Assembly: GCA_947254895.1 (NCBI GenBank)
Contig: CAMYEY010000060.1
Coordinates: forward strand, 1 to 8,023
Origin: an uncultured Clostridia bacterium
GTDB lineage: Bacteria; Bacillota; Clostridia; Saccharofermentanales; DTU023
DNA length: 8,023 bases
Direction: 5' to 3'
Part shown: positions 1-5,401 of the stretch, piece by piece
Layout: every line of letters starts with the position of its first letter
Position numbering within the stretch: the stretch's first letter is position 1
Position numbers and translations under genes: made by a program
Notes under the pieces: generated by a model
What the model saw: only the letters and a program-made list of their open reading frames with translations
Database searches by the model: none
Told to the model about the DNA's origin: nothing

Positions 1-111
1 GTCTAGCAACTGGATAGCGTGGTCAAGCTGGGGATCAGATTTAAAATAATGGCCATTTTGCATATTTAAAAATCTCGGGCGGCCGAGTCCAGCCGGGATC
101 AGCCACCACAA
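1..111 (-). CDS. Possible start of an unidentified gene (partial)
   Basis: Directly after the queT stop codon the minus strand stays open in one frame to the window edge, 37 codons if read from a TTG at 109-111 or 21 codons from the ATG at 61-63. The other two minus-strand frames contain stops. The translation begins LWWLIPAGLGRPRFLN and continues MQNGHYFKSDPQ, which looks protein-like: aromatic and proline-rich, then an amphipathic helix. The beginning faintly recalls N-termini of small dual-specificity or tyrosine phosphatases, but this is only an impression and no catalytic motif is visible. Neither start has a good Shine-Dalgarno, although a start abutting queT would suit translational coupling. 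If real, it is the third gene of the ileS-queT unit. It could also be chance open sequence. Confidence 0.35.
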   Translation of the reverse strand, partial: MWWLIPAGLGRPRFLNMQNGHYFKSDPQLDHAIQLLD

Positions 112-114
112 ACT

Positions 115-708
115 TTACTGTTTCTTATTGATATAGTCTAACATGATCCTGTTCTTTGATAAAAGGAGAACCAGGCTAAATCCCAGACCATAAATAACTA
201 TGGCCTGTGAAAGACAGATGGTCAGAATACTGCTAACTACTAAAGCTAAACTAGCCTGGTCCGGCGTTAGTAGGAAAGGCAAGTAGGTCCCTACCACTAG
301 GCCATTAAGGATAACCGGTGGCAGCAAAGCAAGGAAGAGATTTAATTTTTGCCTACGGTCAAGTTGCCGGTCAAAATCACTGGACATGCCCAACCTGCTG
401 CCGGATAAAGTATAGCGCCGGAAAGGGCCACCTATCTTATAGGTTAAAAAGGCTGCTAGCAGAGTAGTTAAACTTCCTCCCAAAATATCTATAAGTCCTA
501 AATTTTGAGGATTAAAGAGATTCGAGAAAAGGCAACCGATAAAAACACCTGGTATAGCTGCTGGAGTCAAGACCGGTAAAACTGTCAGCGTTTCGGCTAA
601 ACGGAACTGGACAATACCAAAGGCAAACTGGGCAAATGGTAGGGTCAAAACCAAATAAAGAGCAGCTAAAATACCTGCCAAGGCTAAATTAAAAATCTTT
701 TTATTCAT
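115..708 (-). CDS. queT: QueT family queuosine-precursor transporter
   Basis: This is an integral membrane protein of the QueT family, the substrate-binding (S) component of an ECF-type importer thought to take up a queuosine precursor such as preQ1 for tRNA anticodon modification. The ECF ATPases and T component are not in the window and are usually encoded elsewhere and shared. The 197 residues carry the family hallmark VQFRLAETLTVLPVL (33-47), followed by AAIPGVFIGCLFSNLFNP (50-67) and GLIDILGGSLTTL (71-83). Hydrophobic segments lie at about 6-30, 36-62, 72-91, 123-146 and 154-184. It is longer than typical QueT proteins (about 160-170 residues) because of a charged stretch, roughly 93-122, rich in Arg, Asp and Ser. 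The ATG start is well supported by GGAGG seven bases upstream. It follows ileS by 134 bases containing a structured leader. Family assignment is secure; the transported molecule is inferred from the family. Confidence 0.88.
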   Translation of the reverse strand: MNKKIFNLALAGILAALYLVLTLPFAQFAFGIVQFRLAETLTVLPVLTPAAIPGVFIGCLFSNLFNPQNLGLIDILGGSLTTLLAAFLTYKIGGPFRRYTLSGSRLGMSSDFDRQLDRRQKLNLFLALLPPVILNGLVVGTYLPFLLTPDQASLALVVSSILTICLSQAIVIYGLGFSLVLLLSKNRIMLDYINKKQ

Positions 709-715
709 TTTTTTA

Positions 716-720
716 CCTCC
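716..720 (-). promoter_or_regulatory. Shine-Dalgarno of queT
   Basis: A perfect GGAGG on the minus strand lies seven bases before the queT ATG. It fixes the start and sits immediately 3' of the last hairpin of the leader, so that structure could control its access. Confidence 0.8.
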
Positions 721-722
721 AA

Positions 723-741
723 GGACGAAAAACAGTCGTCC
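723..741 (-). other. Hairpin just upstream of the queT ribosome binding site
   Basis: Perfect six-base-pair stem GGACGA/TCGTCC with loop CTGTTTT, ending two bases before the GGAGG of queT. There is no U-run directly after it, so it is not an intrinsic terminator. If the candidate promoter at 747-775 is used, the hairpin sits at the extreme 5' end of the transcript, where it could stabilise the mRNA or modulate ribosome access. Confidence 0.5.
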
Positions 742-746
742 GGATT

Positions 747-775
747 TTTATATTGTTAGGGAACCGGCTCAGCAA
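747..775 (-). promoter_or_regulatory. Candidate promoter for queT
   Basis: On the minus strand a TTGCTG -35-like element (770-775) is followed after exactly 17 bases by TATAAA (747-752). Initiation would fall near 740, giving a leader of about 30 bases. The elements are moderate matches to the sigma-A consensus and the -35 overlaps one arm region of a predicted hairpin, so this may be chance. If real, queT can be transcribed independently of the ileS T-box. Confidence 0.35.
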
Positions 776-842
776 GGACTTTAACCTGCAGGACCGGTTC
801 ATTAAATTTTCAGGAGCAGGTAGCAACCTGCCCCGGGTTTAA

Positions 843-3800
843 CTATTCAACAACTTCCATACCAAGCGTCAGCTCTTGACCATTGATATTCCAAGAGGCC
901 ACATGGGGAACCCCCTCTTTAAGCGGCATGATATCTTTTGCCAACACCTCAGCTTTGATGGTTTCTGCATAATCTTCAATCAGCTGACCTAATGTGGCGT
1001 TATCGGCATAATATAGGTTGATCCTATTAGCGACCTCAAAGCCACTCTCCCGTCTCATATTTTGAACTTTGGAGATGATCTCGCGAACATTACCTTCACG
1101 AACCAAGTCCTCTGTTAAAGTGGTATCTAAGGCAACGGTTATGCCGTGATCTGATGCCGTAGCCAGACCTTCAGCCTGAATCGGCGAGACCAGGAGGTCG
1201 TCCGGCTCAAACTTTTCTAACTGGCCCAGGACTTCAAGTTCGATGAAGCCTTGATCCTGGAGCTGAGCGTAAGCTTTACGACCATCCAGGCCGGCTAAGC
1301 CTTCTTTTACCAAGCCAAGATTTTTACCAAACCGAGGTCCTAAGAGCCTCAGTTGCGGCTTAAATTCATAATCTTGGAGGTCGCTGGCATCGGTTAACCA
1401 GTCCAATTCTTTAACATTCAATTCATCTAGGAGAAGGGGCACATAGGCCTCTTCCAATTTTTGTTCGGCCACAACATAGAGTTTAGCGAGAGGCTGGCGG
1501 ATCTTGAGTTCAGATAAGTTTCTAGCAGAACGGCCAAGGTTGACAAGATCTAAAACCAACTGCATCTGTTCTTCCAAATCTTGGTCAATCCACTTCTCAT
1601 CGCAGGTTGGAAAATCTGCCAGGTGAACACTTTCGACCGCTTGGTCATAAAAATTGACCACCAGGTTTTGGTACATATCTTCTGTCATAAAGGGTAAGAA
1701 AGGTGCCGTTAGACGGGTCATCGTCTCAAGGACAGTATAGAGGGTCATGTAGGCATTGATTTTGTCCTGGGTCATCCCCTCTCCCCAATAACGGTCACGG
1801 GACCGGCGCACATACCAGTTGGATAGGTCGTCTACAAAGTCCTCCATCAAACGGGTTGAACCTGTAATGTCATAGCGTGAAAGACGACTATCAACCTCTT
1901 TAACCAAACTGTTCAACTTACTCAAGATCCAGTGGTCCATAACGGACACCCGGTCAAAGTCCAACTCATACTTAGAGGGGTCAAACTTATCTATGTCTGC
2001 ATAGAGGACATAAAAGGCATAAGTATTCCAGAGACCCGAAATGAATTTACGTTTCACCTCATTGACCATCTTGGATGAGAATCTTGAAGGTAGCCAGGGT
2101 TGGCTGTTGCTATAGAAGTACCAGCGAACGGCATCAGCTCCTTCTTCTTCTAGAACCGCCATGGGATCGACAACATTACCCAAGTGCTTGGACATCTTGC
2201 GCCCTTCTTCATCCTGAACATGGCCCATAACAATACAATTTTCAAAGGGTGGCTTATCAAAGACCGCCGTTGCAATTGCCAGCAAGGTATAGAACCAGCC
2301 CCTAGTTTGGTCAACTGCTTCCGAGATAAAGTTTGCAGGGAAAGCTCTCTGTTCAAAGAGTTCACGATTTTCAAAGGGATAGTGATATTGGGCAAAGGGC
2401 ATCGACCCCGAGTCGAACCAACAATCAATAACCTCAGGACGTCTCGTCATCTTTCCGCCGCATTCAGGACACTTGAGATGGACTTGATCGATATAAGGCC
2501 GGTGGAGTTCGATCTCTTCCGGACAATCGTCAGACATGGCATGGAGTTCTTCAATTGAGCCAATCAGGTGGTCATGGCCACAATCATCACACCGCCAAAC
2601 CGGCAAGGGGGTTCCCCAGTAGCGTTCCCTAGATAGGCCCCAGTCGATAACATTTTCTAAGAAATTGCCAAAACGACCGGAACCGATTGTCTTTGGTATC
2701 CAGTTAATCGTATTGTTATTAGCCACCAGCCGGTCTCTCAGCTTAGTCATCTCGATAAACCAAGACTGACGGGCATAGTAGATCAAGGGAGTATCGCACC
2801 GCCAACAGAAAGGATAGTTATGGGTATTGTCTTGTTGGCGGATAAGAGAACCTTGCTTTGCCAACAGGTCAATGATCTTTGGATCTGCTTCCTTGAAGGA
2901 TAAGCCGGCCACTTCAGTGGTCAACTCAGGCATGGTCCCATCTTCCTTGATAAACTGGACGAAGGGCAATTGGTACTTTTTCCCAATCTGGTAGTCGTCG
3001 TCACCAAAGGCAGGTGCGATATGGACGATACCAGTACCATCGGACATAGTGACATAGGTGTCAACCGTTACATAATAAGCTTTCTTACCGGATTTTTTGA
3101 CGATATCTAAGGCATAATCGAAGAGTGGCTCATAGGTCATTCCTTCAAGCTCCTTACCCTTGCATTTTGCAACAACCTTAAAATCTGATCCCAAAACCTC
3201 TTCTGCCAAGGCTTCAGCGACATAGTAGCGACGTTTTTTTCTTTCTCCACAAACCGTATCTTCAAGCTCTGCCAGGATATAGTTGGCATCCGGGTGAACG
3301 CAAAGGGCTAAGTTAGAAGGTAAAGTCCAAGGGGTTGTCGTCCAAGCCGTAAAGTAGGTGTCGGGCTGTCCTTCCACTTGGAAACGCAGGTAGACAGAAG
3401 GTTCTGTCACATCTTTATAACCCTGGGCAACCTCATGGCTGGAAAGAGCCGTTCCACAGCGTGGACAATAGGGGACAACCTTGTGCCCTTCGTAGATCAG
3501 GCCCTTGTCCCAAATCTGCCGGAGAGCCCACCAAATAGACTCAATATAATTGTTCTCATAGGTAATATAGGGGTGGTCCATATCAGCCCAAAAACCGATA
3601 CGGTCTGACATTTCTTCCCATTCTGCCTTATATTTCCAAACGCTTTCTTTACATTTCTTGATGAAAGGTTCGACTCCGTAGGCTTCAATTTGTTCTTTGC
3701 CATCAATACCCAGCTTTTTTTCAACCTCAAGTTCAACCGGAAGACCATGGGTATCCCAGCCGGCTTTACGGAAGACATTTTCCCCTTTCATGCTGTGGTA

Positions 3801-4010
3801 ACGGGGAATAATATCCTTAATGGCCCGAGTCAGGACGTGACCTATATGAGGTTTCCCGTTAGCTGTCGGAGGACCGTCGTAAAAGATAAAGTCAGGGCCA
3901 TCTTGGCGCAGCTTAGTCTGTTTTTTGAAAATCTCCTGGTTCTGCCAGAACTTGAGAACTTCTTTCTCTCTCTGTACAAAATCGAGTGAACTATCAACTT
4001 TCTTATACAT
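843..4010 (-). CDS. ileS: Isoleucyl-tRNA synthetase, IleRS2-like
   Basis: Cytosolic class I aminoacyl-tRNA synthetase that charges tRNA-Ile with isoleucine using ATP and edits valine. The 1055 residues show the Rossmann fold signature PPTANGKPHIGH with HIGH at 55-58 and the second signature KMSKH at 605-609, where the last residue is His rather than the common Ser or Arg. The CP1 editing domain carries WTTTPWTLPSN (223-233) and GTGIVHIAPAFGDDDY (325-340), whose Asp339 matches the conserved editing aspartate. Cysteine pairs at 182/185, 402/405, 474/477 and 514/517 suggest zinc sites. The anticodon-binding region follows, about 690-850, with ARNLSELKIRQPL at 829-841. The C-terminal extension lacks the CxxC zinc finger that ends the shorter (about 930-residue) bacterial IleRS1. 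Length and C-terminus place it with the eukaryote-like IleRS2 group. The ATG has AAAGG eight bases upstream. Expression is governed by the T-box leader upstream. Confidence 0.97.
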   Translation of the reverse strand: MYKKVDSSLDFVQREKEVLKFWQNQEIFKKQTKLRQDGPDFIFYDGPPTANGKPHIGHVLTRAIKDIIPRYHSMKGENVFRKAGWDTHGLPVELEVEKKLGIDGKEQIEAYGVEPFIKKCKESVWKYKAEWEEMSDRIGFWADMDHPYITYENNYIESIWWALRQIWDKGLIYEGHKVVPYCPRCGTALSSHEVAQGYKDVTEPSVYLRFQVEGQPDTYFTAWTTTPWTLPSNLALCVHPDANYILAELEDTVCGERKKRRYYVAEALAEEVLGSDFKVVAKCKGKELEGMTYEPLFDYALDIVKKSGKKAYYVTVDTYVTMSDGTGIVHIAPAFGDDDYQIGKKYQLPFVQFIKEDGTMPELTTEVAGLSFKEADPKIIDLLAKQGSLIRQQDNTHNYPFCWRCDTPLIYYARQSWFIEMTKLRDRLVANNNTINWIPKTIGSGRFGNFLENVIDWGLSRERYWGTPLPVWRCDDCGHDHLIGSIEELHAMSDDCPEEIELHRPYIDQVHLKCPECGGKMTRRPEVIDCWFDSGSMPFAQYHYPFENRELFEQRAFPANFISEAVDQTRGWFYTLLAIATAVFDKPPFENCIVMGHVQDEEGRKMSKHLGNVVDPMAVLEEEGADAVRWYFYSNSQPWLPSRFSSKMVNEVKRKFISGLWNTYAFYVLYADIDKFDPSKYELDFDRVSVMDHWILSKLNSLVKEVDSRLSRYDITGSTRLMEDFVDDLSNWYVRRSRDRYWGEGMTQDKINAYMTLYTVLETMTRLTAPFLPFMTEDMYQNLVVNFYDQAVESVHLADFPTCDEKWIDQDLEEQMQLVLDLVNLGRSARNLSELKIRQPLAKLYVVAEQKLEEAYVPLLLDELNVKELDWLTDASDLQDYEFKPQLRLLGPRFGKNLGLVKEGLAGLDGRKAYAQLQDQGFIELEVLGQLEKFEPDDLLVSPIQAEGLATASDHGITVALDTTLTEDLVREGNVREIISKVQNMRRESGFEVANRINLYYADNATLGQLIEDYAETIKAEVLAKDIMPLKEGVPHVASWNINGQELTLGMEVVE

Positions 4011-4109
4011 GTCTACTACCTTTCTGTGTTTATTCGCGTAGCTTAGCTAAAAATCCTATTTAATCATCTTAGCTTTAGCCCGCCGGCAGGTTCTTTCGTA
4101 TTTTCCCAT

Positions 4110-4140
4110 AAAAAAAACACCCTGCCTGATCAGCGGGGTG
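4110..4140 (-). terminator. T-box attenuator terminator
   Basis: Minus-strand hairpin CACCC/GGGTG (4136-4140 with 4118-4122), extended past one C-A mismatch by GC/GC and closed by a seven-base loop, then eight consecutive U residues (4110-4117). It competes with the antiterminator and stops transcription about 100 bases before the ileS start when tRNA-Ile is charged. Confidence 0.9.
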
Positions 4141-4505
4141 CAAGTAGCACGGTACCACCCGTTTTCATAGTTTAGTCAGTCGTACAGCCGCACAATCTTT
4201 CACGCCATCTGCCAATCTCACTATAAAGACTGACCCTAGCACTGCCAACCTGCTAACTATCTTAATTCCATGACGAAGGCCTGCTCGCAAAGCAGGGGAT
4301 CGGTTTTTCTTACTGGGCCGGTAGGGAGCCTCCCTCCCTTTCTTCAGGCTAGGACCTTTCAGCCCTAACCACCCACTGTTCAGAATCACTGCTCAAGGCT
4401 GATCTTCGAGTTAAGCTGAAAGTCAGGGCTCTCACTATCTCCCGCTCGCTGTGCTTCCTTTACACCTAATCTACTCTGCCTATCATAGCATTTCTTATTC
4501 AATTA
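4118..4505 (-). ncRNA. T-box leader of ileS (tRNA-Ile sensing)
   Basis: Transcription-attenuating T-box riboswitch. Stem I contains the conserved AGCGAGCGGG and GTGAGAGCC elements (about 4427-4454). The specifier loop reads GAAGATC then AGCC, so the specifier codon is AUC at 4401-4403, matching isoleucine and the gene downstream. After a long central region with small hairpins (for example AGGGAG/CTCCCT at 4323-4339) comes the T-box motif GGGTGGTACCGTG. Uncharged tRNA-Ile should pair its anticodon with the specifier and its ACCA end with UGGU in the antiterminator bulge, allowing read-through into ileS. The U following UGG suits the A discriminator base of tRNA-Ile. The leader is about 390 bases to the terminator, starting from the promoter just upstream. 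Confidence 0.95.
4134..4161 (-). promoter_or_regulatory. T-box antiterminator
   Basis: Textbook antiterminator fold on the minus strand: helix A1 CGGG/CCCG (4158-4161 with 4134-4137), the seven-base bulge UGGUACC (4151-4157) that receives the tRNA acceptor end, and helix A2 GUGC/GCAC (4147-4150 with 4138-4141) closed by a five-base loop. Its 3' half overlaps the 5' arm of the terminator, so the two structures exclude each other. Confidence 0.9.
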
Positions 4506-4511
4506 TCGCCC

Positions 4512-4540
4512 ATTATAGTTTTTCTGAGAAAAGAATGCAA
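4512..4540 (-). promoter_or_regulatory. Sigma-A promoter of the ileS T-box transcript
   Basis: On the minus strand TTGCAT (4535-4540) is followed after a 17-base spacer by a perfect TATAAT (4512-4517). Initiation near 4505 would place Stem I of the T-box a few tens of bases into the transcript, as expected. An alternative TATGAT lies slightly downstream (about 4482-4487) but has no good -35 at the right distance. Confidence 0.75.
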
Positions 4541-4546
4541 TCTCAC

Positions 4547-4614
4547 AATTTGAATAAAGAAAAACGCTGCCATATCTGATGAAGGCGGTTGGCTTTCCGA
4601 CATAACAGCGTTTT
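4547..4614 (-). terminator. Terminator of the adhE-kinase unit
   Basis: Directly after the kinase gene the minus strand carries AAAACGCTG (4606-4614) paired with CAGCGTTTT (4561-4569). The stem continues inward through TTATGTC/GATATGG with G-U pairs to about 16 base pairs, enclosing a 22-base loop. The 3' arm ends in TTTT followed by a T-rich tract. The A-rich 5' arm would also allow termination from the plus strand, although no plus-strand gene is seen. It separates the adhE unit from the ileS promoter about 20 bases further on. Confidence 0.75.
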
Positions 4615-4630
4615 AAAAGATTTTTTATTC

Positions 4631-5380
4631 TTACTGGTATTCTACAACATCTACCCAACTCAAGAGGAAGTCTCGTTCTTCCTTGTTCCCCTTAACAGAC
4701 TGGCTAGCCGCTACAATCGGCATCCATTTTTGGACATACTGCCTAGGTGTATCTGTTTTCTTACAGAATAATTTAAGGTATTTTTCTGCAAGCTCATCTT
4801 TCTTTTGCAGTTTGAACAAGAGATAGGTTCTAGCAACATCAGCTGAGGCATTCCCCCTGGTAACGTGGGCCCAATCGATAATGTAAAGCTTCTTATCTTT
4901 GCCCACAATAACATTTGACGGGTTAAAGTCACCATGACAAACTTTATTTCTTCTAGGCATTGACTCTAACCTGGTATTAAGGTCATAACGAGTAGTAGCA
5001 TCCAGGTTAGTCTCCGAGATCTTGCGTCTCATCTTATCTCTTAACTTATTCAGGAGAGGAGCTGTCTGCTTATGGACGCTTATCTGCAGGTCAACAAACA
5101 TCTCTAAATATTCATCTTCTTTAGCAGGATTCGCATCAAAGAGTTCTTGCAAGCTATCCCCCTCGATATAGTCCATAATGATAACCGATCCCTCGGGACC
5201 CATCTCAACACCTCTGATTTTGGGTGTGTTTAAATCTGTCTCCTCTACCCTTGCGGTATTAAGAGCCTCGTTTAAAATATCAGCCTTGGAAAAACTCCGA
5301 TCAAAGGTTTTATAAAGTTTCCCATTTTCCTCGTAGATTTTCTTATGTTCTCTTTCGGCAATTAACTTTCTGCCTGCCAT
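4631..5380 (-). CDS. APH/choline-kinase-like phosphotransferase, substrate unknown
   Basis: Predicted soluble kinase of the aminoglycoside phosphotransferase/choline kinase superfamily, 249 residues. The catalytic-loop (Brenner) motif HGDFNPSN lies at 149-156, with Asp151 the likely base and Asn156 a metal ligand. The metal-binding aspartate is in IIDW (Asp169), the equivalent of the kinase DFG. A hinge-like IMDYIEGDSL spans 68-77, and Lys24 with Glu38 may form the N-lobe ATP-anchoring pair. There is no signal peptide or membrane segment. At 249 residues it is short for a drug-modifying APH, and members of this superfamily phosphorylate many small molecules, so resistance should not be assumed. 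The ATG has AAAGGAG seven bases upstream (5388-5394) and starts 21 bases after the adhE stop, implying co-transcription. A terminator follows. Fold is fairly certain; substrate is unknown. Confidence 0.85.
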   Translation of the reverse strand: MAGRKLIAEREHKKIYEENGKLYKTFDRSFSKADILNEALNTARVEETDLNTPKIRGVEMGPEGSVIIMDYIEGDSLQELFDANPAKEDEYLEMFVDLQISVHKQTAPLLNKLRDKMRRKISETNLDATTRYDLNTRLESMPRRNKVCHGDFNPSNVIVGKDKKLYIIDWAHVTRGNASADVARTYLLFKLQKKDELAEKYLKLFCKKTDTPRQYVQKWMPIVAASQSVKGNKEERDFLLSWVDVVEYQ

Positions 5381-5401
5381 ATCTAATCTCCTTTCTAAGC
5401 C

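Larger units (their letters stand above)
709..842 (-). promoter_or_regulatory. Structured leader of queT, candidate preQ1-type riboswitch
   Basis: The 134 bases between ileS and queT are densely foldable when read on the minus strand. Hairpin A (813-834) has an eight-pair stem, GGGGCAGG/CCTGCTCC with one G-U pair, and loop TTGCTA. Hairpin B has outer arms GAACCGG/CCGGTTC (794-800 and 761-767) and an inner stem GCAGG/CTTGC (785-789 and 772-776). Hairpin C is at 723-741. The GCAGGTT of hairpin A recurs in hairpin B, so the CCTGC of A could pair with either copy, giving mutually exclusive folds. The CTCC in A could also pair with the GGAGG of queT. Genes for QueT are known targets of preQ1 riboswitches (classes I, II and III), which makes a riboswitch plausible. 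I could not match the sequence with confidence to any of those consensus patterns. Confidence 0.4.

Noticed and set aside
761..800. Intrinsic terminator after ileS
   Set aside because: The hairpins after ileS are stable but none is followed by a U-run on the minus strand, so read-through into queT seems possible.
2184..2558. 124-codon open frame on the plus strand
   Set aside because: It is antisense to conserved ileS sequence, including the KMSKH region; no family resemblance.
3690..3989. 99-codon open frame on the plus strand
   Set aside because: Antisense shadow of the N-terminal HIGH region of ileS.
4024..4066. Repeated AGCTAAG elements between the T-box terminator and the ileS start
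   Set aside because: Two short direct copies with weak self-pairing in A/T-rich sequence; too short to separate from chance.
4165..4389. 74-codon open frame on the minus strand between the kinase gene and ileS
   Set aside because: It lies inside the T-box leader RNA, overlaps the specifier-to-antiterminator region, has no ribosome binding site and a composition unlike a protein.
4631..5380. Aminoglycoside resistance gene
   Set aside because: Only the general superfamily motifs are present; the protein is short, linked to adhE and without any mobile-element context, so a resistance label is not supported.
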